A stretch of 64,000 nucleotides of DNA from Bryobacteraceae bacterium CoA2 C42 (lineage in GTDB: Bacteria > Acidobacteriota > Terriglobia > Bryobacterales > Bryobacteraceae). The stretch spans positions 21,299 to 85,298 of the forward strand of contig JAINDL010000006.1 in the NCBI GenBank assembly GCA_019931245.1, in the 5' to 3' direction. Positions 27,801 through 35,256 of the stretch are shown piece after piece. Under the pieces are notes generated by a model. It worked only from the letters and a program-made list of their open reading frames with translations, ran no database searches and was not told the DNA's origin. Positions within the stretch are counted from its first letter, which is position 1; every line of letters begins with the position of its first letter. The position numbers were made by a program, and so were the translations under genes.

Positions 27801-28285
27801 CCGCCCGTCACCCCCGGCGTCAGGTTAACGAGCGAGTACACGTTCCGCGTATTCAGCGGCAACTCGAGAATCCGCTTGTTATCCACCACCTTGCCAATCG
27901 ACGACGTCGTCGCCTCCACCACCGCCGCATCGCCCTGCACGGCAATCGACTCGTTGATGCTGCCCACCTGCAGCACCACGTCGACGCGCCCCTGCTGCTG
28001 CACCCGCAGCACAATCCCGGTCTGCGTAAACGCCTTGAAGCCGGGCGCCGAGACGTTCACCTCATACGAGCCCGGCTGCAGCAGCGGCGCCGTGTACTGG
28101 CCCGCGGCGTTCGTGGCAATCTCGAGCCGGCTGCTCGTGCCCGTGTTCACCACAGCCACCTTGGCGCCCGAGATCACCGCCCCGCTGCTGTCCGTCACCG
28201 TGCCGGTTATGGTTCCGGTGGCGGTTTGCCCCGAAACAAGCGAACTTCCCGCCACCAGGCTGAGCCAAAGAGTTACGAATCGCAT
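24890..28285 (-). CDS. Oar-like TonB-dependent receptor with carboxypeptidase-regulatory domain
   Basis: The 1131-aa outer-membrane protein has a signal peptide (RFVTLWLSLVAGSSLVSGQ). A CarboxypepD_reg domain covers about 25-110 (GTVTDSSGAVISGAKVAVVN, AGQYTAPLLQPGSYEVNVSA). The plug covers about 125-240 (LPLNTRNVYSLVNLTPGV, FSVNGARGGTFDVLVDG) and the rest is a large beta-barrel ending in a terminal aromatic (FGLKLLW). Solibacter-type genomes hold many copies, thought to take up oligosaccharides or other large substrates. AAGGGAA upstream of the ATG is a Shine-Dalgarno. It lies 43 bp downstream of the UbiD gene; no functional link is evident. Confidence 0.9.
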   Translation of the reverse strand: MRFVTLWLSLVAGSSLVSGQTATGTITGTVTDSSGAVISGAKVAVVNTGTSSRLEIATNAAGQYTAPLLQPGSYEVNVSAPGFKAFTQTGIVLRVQQQGRVDVVLQVGSINESIAVQGDAAVVEATTSSIGKVVDNKRILELPLNTRNVYSLVNLTPGVTGGIGNAHNQVSFSVNGARGGTFDVLVDGSSAAFPTVNGFTGISVFPSVDAVAEFKMQAQNFSAEFGRSVTAVLNLVYKSGTNQFHGSAYEFLRNSVLDANNFFANSRGNPLASFKRNQFGGMASGPIRRNRTFFMTAFEGLRERSFSERLTTVPTALERAGNFSNTRASATSIINVFDPDTTRPNPAGGGSIRTVFPGNIIPASRFDPVAVRTMAYFPQANQPGDPGTFRNNFYNNGAASIDTNNFDVRLDHNLSDTQRLFGRFSYRRSFNGPPQLFPGDLGIAEGRVNNNDFGRNFIADYTNTLSPTMLLNLRASFARNRFLFDNQGLNFVPSSLGLPRDIDAAVDRYMFPRFDVAGQTSLGGNDHRQSGFNNYGLAGSLSKLTGKHSLKMGYEGRMLRINVWEARAAATFGFTAGMTQGPNPNAASATAGYGFASFLLGAGSSGNLFQNWKNVASQSFYQAFYIQDDFRITRKLTLNLGLRYDFDTPRTERFNRMSWFDPSLASPLATAVPGLKGGLRFVGVDGSNRSQYTGDWNNWAPRLGLAYQLDNKTAIRAAFAQLFGPSTLAAQGTVGPYGFRVETPWVATLDGITPLNRLSNPFPGGFQPVPGASQGAMTAIGSNLDAPLSNTNTPYTIQYNLTVQRELPGAVLLEAAFVGNRGRQLSRGGEGGFSLNQVDPRFLSLGAQLNQLVDNPFFGRGGAGILANRQVARAQMLRPYPQFNSIYPIFSQGATSDYNALQVTFSKRFAQGMVFEGNYVWAKAMDDGTSHQDSFDVRSSRAVSSVNVPQRLVFSGVYELPFGRGRKVGGSMSRLADALAGGWQVNGILTVQSGANLGIGANNTAGIFTQAFRANNNGRSGAQSGRAHDRLERWFDTTVFSQPAPFTLGNMSPLTSDLRNHHINNLDFSIFKQFQVLEKLKLQFRAEAFNAVNRVRFGSPNTSVTAGANFGRVTTQSNDPRQMQFGLKLLW

Positions 28286-28328
28286 GAATTCCCTTGTTCG
28301 AGGCTAACAGGGAACCGTTGCGACTGCA

Positions 28329-29777
28329 TTACAATCCCGCTTTTTTCCAAAGATCATCCACTTTTCGTTTGATCTCCGGACTCATCGTAATCACATCCGG
28401 CCACCGCCGCGTAAAGCCCTCCTCGGGCCACTTTCGCGTCGCGTCGATGCCCATCTTCGACCCCCAGTTGATCATCCGGCTGGCGTGATCAAGCGAATCA
28501 ATCGGACCGGTGACAAACTCAATATCCCGCTGCGGATCGATGTTATTCAGCGCCTTCCACGCCACTTCGCTGTAGTTCTGAATATCCACGTCCTCATCCA
28601 CCACCACAATGCACTTCGTGAACATCGCCTGCCCAAGGCCCCAGATCGCGTGCATCACCTTCCGGGCCTGCATCGGATAAGACTTGCGAATCTTGACCAG
28701 CATCAGGTTATGAAAAATCCCCTCGGCCGGCAGACACATATCGCGAATCTCGGGAATCTGCATGCGCATCAGCGGCAGAAACGTCCGTTCAATCGCCTTG
28801 CCCATGTAGTAATCCTCCATCGGCGGCGGGCCCACAATCGTGGTGGCGTAGATCGGATTCCTGCGGTGCGTCAGGCACGTCAGATGGAACACCGGATACT
28901 CATCTTCGAGCGAATAGTAGCCCGTGTGATCGCCGAACGGACCCTCCGTCCGCCGCTCGCCCATCTCCACGTACCCCTCGAGCACATACTCGGCGTTGGC
29001 CGGCACATCCACGTCCACCGTCAGGCACTGCACCATCTCAACGGGCTTCTTGCGCAGAAAACCGGCGATCATCATCTCATCGAGATCCGGCGGCAGCGGC
29101 AGAATCGCCGAGTACATCACCGCCGGATCCGCCCCGATCGCCACGGCCACGTCCATCCTGGTCTCGCCGGCCTTGAAGCGCCGCCGGTAGTGTTCGGCGC
29201 CCTGCTTATGCGCCTGCCAGTGCATGCCGGTCGTCCGGGCGTCGTAGACCTGCATGCGATACATGCCGCAGTTGCGTTTGCCCGTCTCCGGGTTCTTCGT
29301 GAACACCATCGGCAGGGTAATGTAGGGCCCGCCGTCCTGCGGCCAGCAGGTCAGCACCGGCAACCGGCCCAGGTCGATCTGGTCGCCTTTCAGCACCACC
29401 TCCTGGCACGGCGCGCTGCTGACGGTCTTGGGGAAGAACGATCCCATCTCCGCCAGCTTCGGCAGCATCGACAGCTTGCCCAGCAGCCCCTGCGGCATCT
29501 GCATCTGCAGATACTCGGAGATGCGGTCGGCGATCTGTTGAAACTCCTCCACCTGCAGCGCAATCTGCATGCGCCGCTCGCTCGCCAGGCTGTTAATCAG
29601 CAGCGGCACGCTGCTGCCCTTCGGCTTTTCAAAAAGCAGCGCCGGCCCCCCGCCCTTCACGGCGCGGTCGGCAAACTCGGTGATCTCGAGGTAAGGATCC
29701 ACCTCAAAAGGGATGCGCTTCAGTTCGCCGGCCTTTTCGAGAGCCGCGATGAATTCGCGCAAATCGCTATATGCCAT
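28329..29777 (-). CDS. UbiD family (de)carboxylase
   Basis: A 482-aa cytoplasmic enzyme of the UbiD family, which uses prenylated FMN to decarboxylate aromatic or unsaturated acids; near relatives act in ubiquinone or menaquinone-type quinone synthesis. Family landmarks are GGPALLFEKPKGSSVPLLIN, GGPYITLPMVFTKNPETGK, the E...ER pair in EGYVEMGERRTEGPFGDHTG, and TTIVGPPPMEDYYMGKAIE. Length agrees with UbiD/MqnP-like enzymes. The partner UbiX is not in the window. ATG 29777 lies 11 bp from the divergent fabG-like start. Confidence 0.88.
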   Translation of the reverse strand: MAYSDLREFIAALEKAGELKRIPFEVDPYLEITEFADRAVKGGGPALLFEKPKGSSVPLLINSLASERRMQIALQVEEFQQIADRISEYLQMQMPQGLLGKLSMLPKLAEMGSFFPKTVSSAPCQEVVLKGDQIDLGRLPVLTCWPQDGGPYITLPMVFTKNPETGKRNCGMYRMQVYDARTTGMHWQAHKQGAEHYRRRFKAGETRMDVAVAIGADPAVMYSAILPLPPDLDEMMIAGFLRKKPVEMVQCLTVDVDVPANAEYVLEGYVEMGERRTEGPFGDHTGYYSLEDEYPVFHLTCLTHRRNPIYATTIVGPPPMEDYYMGKAIERTFLPLMRMQIPEIRDMCLPAEGIFHNLMLVKIRKSYPMQARKVMHAIWGLGQAMFTKCIVVVDEDVDIQNYSEVAWKALNNIDPQRDIEFVTGPIDSLDHASRMINWGSKMGIDATRKWPEEGFTRRWPDVITMSPEIKRKVDDLWKKAGL

Positions 29778-29788
29778 ATGATGAGTCC

Positions 29789-30523
29789 ATGGTAAATCGG
29801 AACGCTCTGATCACCGGCGGCAGCCGCGGCATCGGCCGGGTCTGCGCCCTGCGCCTGGCCAAGGCCGGCGCGCGGGTGATCGTCGCAGCAAGAAATGTAG
29901 AGAAGTGTGAAGAGGTGGCCGCCGAAATCCGGGCCGCCGGCGGTGAGGCTCTGGCCCTGGCTGTCGACATGTCCTCCAAAGATTCGATTCAGGCCGCCTT
30001 CTCCCAAGCCGCAAAAGATTTCGGCCCCATTGGCATTCTGGTCAACAACGCCGGAATCACCAAGGACGGTCTCGCCCTGCGCATGAAGCCTGAAGACTGG
30101 AACATCGTCCTGCAGACCAACCTCAGCGGCGCGTTCTTCGCCATGCAGGCCGTCATGCAGGGCATGATGAAGGAACGCTGGGGGCGCATGATCAACATCG
30201 TCTCTGTCGTCGGCGAAATGGGCAACGCCGGACAGGCCAACTACGTGGCCTCGAAGGCCGGACTCATCGGCCTCACCAAGTCCCTCGCCCGCGAACTCGC
30301 CAGCCGCAACATCACCGTCAACGCCGTCGCCCCCGGCTTCATTGAAACCGACATGACGGCCGTGCTCACCGACGAGCAGAAGGCCGGCATGAAGGGCATC
30401 ATCCCCCTCGGCCGCTTCGGCCAGGCCGACGACATCGCCGCGGCCGTCGAGTTCCTCGCCGGAGACGGCGCGGGCTACATCACCGGCCACGTGCTCGACG
30501 TCAACGGCGGCATGTACATGTAG
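29789..30523 (+). CDS. fabG: 3-oxoacyl-ACP reductase-like short-chain dehydrogenase
   Basis: The 244-aa SDR protein has the NADP-binding GGSRGIGRVCA motif (residues about 9-18), NNAGITKDGL, a Ser in NIVSVVGEMGNAGQ, and the catalytic YVASK. It ends ITGHVLDVNGGMYM, typical of FabG. The likely reaction is NADPH-dependent reduction of 3-oxoacyl-ACP in fatty acid synthesis, though many paralogues act on other carbonyls and the symbol is given by sequence type only. ATG 29789 is chosen over 29771: a TATGAT at 29777-29782 ends six nt upstream, consistent with a leaderless start. Confidence 0.85.
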   Translation: MVNRNALITGGSRGIGRVCALRLAKAGARVIVAARNVEKCEEVAAEIRAAGGEALALAVDMSSKDSIQAAFSQAAKDFGPIGILVNNAGITKDGLALRMKPEDWNIVLQTNLSGAFFAMQAVMQGMMKERWGRMINIVSVVGEMGNAGQANYVASKAGLIGLTKSLARELASRNITVNAVAPGFIETDMTAVLTDEQKAGMKGIIPLGRFGQADDIAAAVEFLAGDGAGYITGHVLDVNGGMYM

Positions 30524-30556
30524 CGGGACGAGCGGGACATCGGCGAGAATTGGAGG

Positions 30557-31450
30557 ATGTCCAACGCCTCCGGCCAACGTTTCCGCGTCGGTCTCGTGCA
30601 GATGTCCTGCTCCCGCTCCCCCGGCGAAAACCTCGAAAAAGCCGCCGCGAAGGTCCGCGAAGCCGCCGCCCGCGGCGCCCAGATCATCTGCCTGCAGGAG
30701 CTGTTCCGCTCCCAGTACTTCTGCCGCGAAGAGAAAGCCGACCTGTTCGACCTCGCCGAACCCATCCCCGGCCCCGCCACCGCCGTCATGGGCCAACTGG
30801 CCAAAGAGCTCGACGTCGTCATCGTCAGTTCGCTCTTTGAAAAACGCGCCCACGGCCTCTACCACAACACGGCCACCGTCCACGACGCCGGCGGCGCAAT
30901 GCTCGGCATCTTCCGCAAAATGCATATCCCGGACGATCCGCTCTTCTACGAAAAGTTCTACTTCACCCCCGGCGACCTCGGCTTCAAGAACTTCGAGACA
31001 AAGTACGCGCGCATTGGCGTCCTCATCTGCTGGGACCAGTGGTATCCGGAAGCCGCCCGCCTCACGGCCCTGCAAGGCGCCAGCATTCTCTTCTACCCCA
31101 CCGCCATCGGCTGGCACCCGGCCGAAAAAGAGGAGTACGGCCCCGCCCAACTCGACGCCTGGCGGACCATCCAGCGCAGCCACGCCATCGCCAACGGCAT
31201 CTACGTCGCCGCCGTCAACCGCATCGGCTTCGAACAGGGCCCCCACGACTCCGGCCTCGAATTCTGGGGCAACTCCTTCCTCGCCGACCCCTTCGGCCGC
31301 GTCCTTACCGAAGCCTCAAACGACCAGGAAGAGATCCTCGTCTACGAGTGCGACCCCAAACTCCAGGACGAAGTCCGCCGCAATTGGCCCTTCCTCCGCG
31401 ACCGCCGCATCGACGCCTACGACGGCCTCACCAAAAGGTTCCTCGACTAA
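30557..31450 (+). CDS. aguB: N-carbamoylputrescine amidase
   Basis: The 297-aa nitrilase-family enzyme converts N-carbamoylputrescine to putrescine, CO2 and ammonia. The catalytic triad is visible: Glu in IICLQELFRSQYFC, Lys in GIFRKMHIPDDPLFYEKFYF, Cys in VLICWDQWYPEAARL. The substrate-specific stretches (YEKFYFTPGDLGF, TAIGWHPAEKEEYG, NRIGFEQGPHDSGLEFWGNS) match AguB. GGAGG five to nine nt upstream supports the ATG. The stop overlaps the aguA start (TAATG), so the two genes form an operon for the agmatine route to putrescine. Confidence 0.95.
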   Translation: MSNASGQRFRVGLVQMSCSRSPGENLEKAAAKVREAAARGAQIICLQELFRSQYFCREEKADLFDLAEPIPGPATAVMGQLAKELDVVIVSSLFEKRAHGLYHNTATVHDAGGAMLGIFRKMHIPDDPLFYEKFYFTPGDLGFKNFETKYARIGVLICWDQWYPEAARLTALQGASILFYPTAIGWHPAEKEEYGPAQLDAWRTIQRSHAIANGIYVAAVNRIGFEQGPHDSGLEFWGNSFLADPFGRVLTEASNDQEEILVYECDPKLQDEVRRNWPFLRDRRIDAYDGLTKRFLD

Positions 31451-32487
31451 TGCCCGCCACCTGGACCATGCCCGCCGAATGGGCGCCCCACGAAGGAACC
31501 TGGCTCGCCTGGCCCCACGAAAAGAGCGATTGGCCCGGCAAGTTCGGACCCATCCCCCACTTCTACGGCAAGCTCATCGCCAAGCTGACCCGCTATGAAA
31601 CGGTCCACCTACTCTGCGCCAACGAACGCGCCGCCCAGGCCGCCGTTAAAGCCGCCCGCCAGGAGCACGCCAACCTCGCCGCCCTCGACCTCCACCTCGT
31701 CCCCACCGACCGCAGCTGGCTCCGCGACACCGCGCCCATCTTCGTCAAATCCACCACCGGCAAGCTCAAAGTCACCGACTGGCACTTCAACGGCTGGGCC
31801 AAGTACGACAACTGGCAGAACGACGACGCCCTGCCCGAATACATTGCCGCGAAACTCGGCCTCCCCCGCGTCCAGCCCCTCGCCCGCCAGCGCCGCGTCG
31901 TGCTCGAAGGCGGCTCCATCGACGTCAACGGCGCCGGCACGCTCCTCACCACCGAAGAGTGCCTCCTCAGCCCCGTTCAGGCCCGCAATCCCCACCTCAC
32001 CAAAGCGCAGATCGAAGCCGTCCTCGCCAAGCATCTCGGCGTCACCAAAGTCCTCTGGCTCGGCAATGGCATCGCCGGCGACGACACCCACGGCCACGTC
32101 GACGACCTCGCCCGCTTCACCGACCCCCAAACCATCGTCACCGTCGTCGAAGCCGACCCCGCCGACCCCAACTACGAACCCTTGCAGGACAACCTCCGGC
32201 GCCTCCGCGAAATGACCGACCAGGACGGCCGCCCCCTCCGCATCGTCACCCTCCCCATGCCCGCCCCCGTCCGGTTCGCCGACCAGCGTCTCCCGGCCAG
32301 CTACGCCAACTTTTACATCGCCAACCAGCAGGTCCTCGTGCCGACCTTCAACGATCCCAACGACCGCCACGCCCTCAACACCCTCGCCGGCCTCTTCCCG
32401 GACCGCGCCGTCGTCGGCATCGACTGCAGCGACCTCGTCCTCGGCCTCGGCACCCTGCACTGCATGACGCAGCAGCAGCCCGCCTAA
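31450..32487 (+). CDS. aguA: agmatine deiminase
   Basis: The 345-aa enzyme of the porphyromonas-type peptidyl-arginine deiminase family hydrolyses agmatine to N-carbamoylputrescine, the substrate of the upstream AguB. Motifs include MPAEWAPHEGTWLAWPHEKS, SWLRDTAPIFV, GGSIDVNGAGTLLTTEECLL, GDDTHGHVDDLARF and the catalytic-cysteine end LGLGTLHCMTQQQP. The frame is open far upstream through aguB, but ATG 31450 at the TAATG junction begins the homologous sequence. No arginine decarboxylase is in the window. Convergent stop overlap of four bases with the next gene. Confidence 0.95.
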   Translation: MPATWTMPAEWAPHEGTWLAWPHEKSDWPGKFGPIPHFYGKLIAKLTRYETVHLLCANERAAQAAVKAARQEHANLAALDLHLVPTDRSWLRDTAPIFVKSTTGKLKVTDWHFNGWAKYDNWQNDDALPEYIAAKLGLPRVQPLARQRRVVLEGGSIDVNGAGTLLTTEECLLSPVQARNPHLTKAQIEAVLAKHLGVTKVLWLGNGIAGDDTHGHVDDLARFTDPQTIVTVVEADPADPNYEPLQDNLRRLREMTDQDGRPLRIVTLPMPAPVRFADQRLPASYANFYIANQQVLVPTFNDPNDRHALNTLAGLFPDRAVVGIDCSDLVLGLGTLHCMTQQQPA

Positions 32488-34325
32488 TTCGCCGTCTCCC
32501 AGGAAAGCGTGAACCGGTAGGTGTCGGCGCCGCGCGCCGGGTCCCGGATCTCAACCCGTCCCGTCGCCGGATCCACCAGCTTCACCTCACCCCGCCCCCG
32601 CAGCTTTTCCACCCGGTACTGCGGGCTGTAGTAACGCGAAACCGCCCCCGTACACTGCTGGCTCACCTCCCGCTCCGGCGCCCCCACCAGCACCTCGTAA
32701 ACCGGCCGTCCACCGATCAGCGAGACCCCCACGGTGCCATCCACCACCACCTCCACCGTACAACTCCCCTTCGCCATCGCCGGCCCGGCCGCGGGCGCCG
32801 CCTGCCCCGCCTGTCCCACCTGTCCCACCTGTCCCACCACCTTTCGCTCGACCGCCACAAACGCCGGCTCCGGCCCCCCCACATCGAGATACGGATTGAA
32901 CACGTACTCGGTCGAAATCGGACGATCGGCGGGAAACCGCAGATTCTGCGAAAAACCGTAGGCCGGATCCGCCCCCCACTGCCCCGTCGCCAGGATCTTC
33001 CGCCGCTGCGTCGCCACGTCGTGCCAGCCCCAGAAAGGCTTCGCCTTATCCCGCCCGTGCTTCACCCCGTAAAAGCTGCCCGCCACCGCCGCCGCCCGCA
33101 TCCGCGGACGCCCCCCGGCCGGCGTGTAGCTATAAAACGCGCTCAGCAGCCGCTCCTCTCCGTTCGACTCCCGGGTCGCGCGCGCCCACCAATGGTGATA
33201 AATCGGCAGTAACTCGTAACCAACCTCGCGGTCCACCCCGTGCCGCGGCCGCTCCGCCGCGCCCTTATAGACGTAAGTAATGCCGGTGTTCTGCTTCCAA
33301 TCGAAGTTATTCCCGTCAAAAAACGACTTCTGATCGCCGGCCCCCAGCGCCCCGTGCCCTCCCGCTTCGAGAAACACCACCGGATGCGACCCGTCATGCA
33401 GCAGCAGCGGGCCGTCCACGTTGTGAGCCCCGCCCCGTATGCCCGCGTCGCCCGCCGTGTACGAGTAAATATTGTTGTGCGCCAGCGTCTCCATCGCCTC
33501 AATCCGGCCCAGCGCCGAACCGTCCTTCCGCACCGCGACAATCACTCCCTCGTTATCGTTCTCATGGCACGTGCCCGCCACGCAGTTATCCGAGTAATCC
33601 CGCGCGTGGAAGAAGTTGTAAATCAAAAACCAGTGCGACCGCGACTCGATCGCGGCGTAATAAACATAGGCCTGCGTCGATCCCGCCCCCAGGTTATCCC
33701 AGTTATTCCCGCCGTCCCAGTCGTTGTCGTAATCGACGCGGCAGATAGCGTCGGCCCGCCAGTCAAACCACGTCTCCTGCGCCACGTAAGGCGCGTAGTG
33801 CTCCGCGAGCTGGCGATAGGGATCGGCCATCGGACTCTCCGGCCCGAAGGTCCACTTTTCCGCGGTCTCCGGCGGCGCCGGCGCCGCCGCATCGACGACG
33901 ATCTCCGCCGCCGTCCGCAACTCCCCCAGCCGAAACTCCACCGTATACTTCCCCGGAGTCTCCGGCGCATGGTACACAATCGCGTCCTTCACCGTAAACT
34001 GCCCGGAAAGCTGCCGGAACAGCGACCCGGCCAAGCCCGTCGCCGGATCGTAGAACGGTTCCGTGTCCGTCCCCTGAAACCGGAATGGCTTGGAAACCCA
34101 GCCGCCCCGCGGCGACACCACCTCGACGCTCCACCCCGCCTGCCGCAGGCGGGCCTCCTTCGTCTTCTCGCCGTCCGGCACCTGGCCATACACCTTCACC
34201 TGCAAAATCGCTTCCCTGTGCGGCCGGATGCGCAGCGCTGCCGGCGTGGCCGACACCGCCAGACGCGACGGATTTTGCCCCCACGCCGCCATCACACAGA
34301 ACAAAACGAAAATACAGGAACGCAT
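32484..34325 (-). CDS. secreted Vps62-like protein of unknown function
   Basis: The 613-aa product starts with a signal peptide (RSCIFVLFCVMAAWGQNP); ATG 34325 is chosen because it begins this signal, while the open frame upstream is antisense to nothing coding-like and lacks one. Residues about 190-420 contain WFLIYNFFHARDYSD, CHENDNEGVIVAVRKDGSAL, ETLAHNNIYSYTAG and HPVVFLEAGGHGALG, a pattern I associate with the Vps62 family. An N-terminal beta domain and a short (VGQ)n linker near residue 500 are also present. TATAAT, sharing bases with the upstream gene's stop codon, ends six nt before the start. Confidence 0.55.
   Translation of the reverse strand: MRSCIFVLFCVMAAWGQNPSRLAVSATPAALRIRPHREAILQVKVYGQVPDGEKTKEARLRQAGWSVEVVSPRGGWVSKPFRFQGTDTEPFYDPATGLAGSLFRQLSGQFTVKDAIVYHAPETPGKYTVEFRLGELRTAAEIVVDAAAPAPPETAEKWTFGPESPMADPYRQLAEHYAPYVAQETWFDWRADAICRVDYDNDWDGGNNWDNLGAGSTQAYVYYAAIESRSHWFLIYNFFHARDYSDNCVAGTCHENDNEGVIVAVRKDGSALGRIEAMETLAHNNIYSYTAGDAGIRGGAHNVDGPLLLHDGSHPVVFLEAGGHGALGAGDQKSFFDGNNFDWKQNTGITYVYKGAAERPRHGVDREVGYELLPIYHHWWARATRESNGEERLLSAFYSYTPAGGRPRMRAAAVAGSFYGVKHGRDKAKPFWGWHDVATQRRKILATGQWGADPAYGFSQNLRFPADRPISTEYVFNPYLDVGGPEPAFVAVERKVVGQVGQVGQAGQAAPAAGPAMAKGSCTVEVVVDGTVGVSLIGGRPVYEVLVGAPEREVSQQCTGAVSRYYSPQYRVEKLRGRGEVKLVDPATGRVEIRDPARGADTYRFTLSWETAN
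32802..32837. repeat. 9-bp in-frame tandem repeat
   Basis: One variant and three exact copies of CTGTCCCAC sit head to tail. On the coding (minus) strand they encode a VGQVGQVGQAGQ linker inside the Vps62-like protein, so the copy number can vary without frameshift. Confidence 0.8.
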
Positions 34326-34332
34326 AGCCCAA

Positions 34333-35217
34333 TTATAGGCGTGGCCCCGCCGCCAGCGCCGGGTCGCCCGGATCAAACTGCGGCCCCCCGGCGTTCCACT
34401 CCTCCAATCGAAACGCCCGCCCCAAACCATACGGCGGCGGCAGTTCGCGCACCGTCACCCGCACCTGCCCCCCCGCCACCCGAATCAGGAAATAGTGGTA
34501 AAACCAACCCTGCCGAAACCCCTCGCCCCGGCTCAACCCACGGTCGATGCTGCCCCCGCTCGAACCGATCTCGCTGTAGTGAATCCCGCCCGTCTCCAGG
34601 TGGACAAACTGGTGGCCGTGGCCCGAAAACACGTGCGTCACGCCGTGCTTCTTCGCCAGATGATGCAACGCAAACTCCCCGCTCCCCACCGCCACCTGCG
34701 GAATCCAGAACGGTTTGTGCAGAAACACCATCTTCGGATGGCAGCCCGCATGCGCCTGCAGGCTCTGCTCGAGAAACGCGAGCTGCGCCGGCGCCAACCC
34801 CTCGGTCCGGCTGTTGTCCAGAATCACGAACAGCGTATTCTGATGCACCCACGCATACTGCGGCGGGTGGCCGGCGTGCCGGGCAAACGCCGCCGCCGAA
34901 GCATCGTTCCAGATGTCATGGTTCCCGGGCGTATGCCGGATCGGAAACGGCGCCGTACCCCACAGCGCCTCCATCTCCGCCCACTGCGCCGGCGCCTTGG
35001 CGTCATCGACGCCCTCGATCGCATCCCCAATCGTCACCGCAAACGCCGGGTCCGCCAGCAGCACCTCCCGGAACACCCGGGAGTAGATCTGCGGACGCGC
35101 CGAACCCGTCCGGTCGCCGATCAGCGCAAACGTAAAATCATTTGGTCCGGCGCCGGCGGCCGGCAGCGCGGCGGCGGACAGCAACGGGAACACACGGCGG
35201 CGGGAGAGCGTAAACAT
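34333..35217 (-). CDS. secreted calcineurin-like metallophosphoesterase
   Basis: The 294-aa protein starts MFTLSRRRVFPLLSAAALPA, an Arg-rich (possibly Tat) signal. Metal-binding motifs are FALIGDRTG (GDR variant of the GDxH block), TIGDAIEG (GD), TPGNHDIW (GNHD), MVFLHKPFW (H) and FSGHGHQFVH (GHxH). It is therefore a dinuclear-metal phosphoesterase acting outside the cytoplasm; substrate unknown. It precedes the Vps62-like gene by 7 bp and is divergent from the NfrB-like glycosyltransferase, with 39 bp between starts. Confidence 0.85.
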   Translation of the reverse strand: MFTLSRRRVFPLLSAAALPAAGAGPNDFTFALIGDRTGSARPQIYSRVFREVLLADPAFAVTIGDAIEGVDDAKAPAQWAEMEALWGTAPFPIRHTPGNHDIWNDASAAAFARHAGHPPQYAWVHQNTLFVILDNSRTEGLAPAQLAFLEQSLQAHAGCHPKMVFLHKPFWIPQVAVGSGEFALHHLAKKHGVTHVFSGHGHQFVHLETGGIHYSEIGSSGGSIDRGLSRGEGFRQGWFYHYFLIRVAGGQVRVTVRELPPPYGLGRAFRLEEWNAGGPQFDPGDPALAAGPRL

Positions 35218-35256
35218 AAGTGAGATTTTGGACGGACCCAGCCACTAGTCTATCGA

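Noticed and set aside
32802..32837. Possible CRISPR or regulatory repeat
   Set aside because: Units are 9 bp, contiguous and in frame within a coding region; they encode a VGQ linker.
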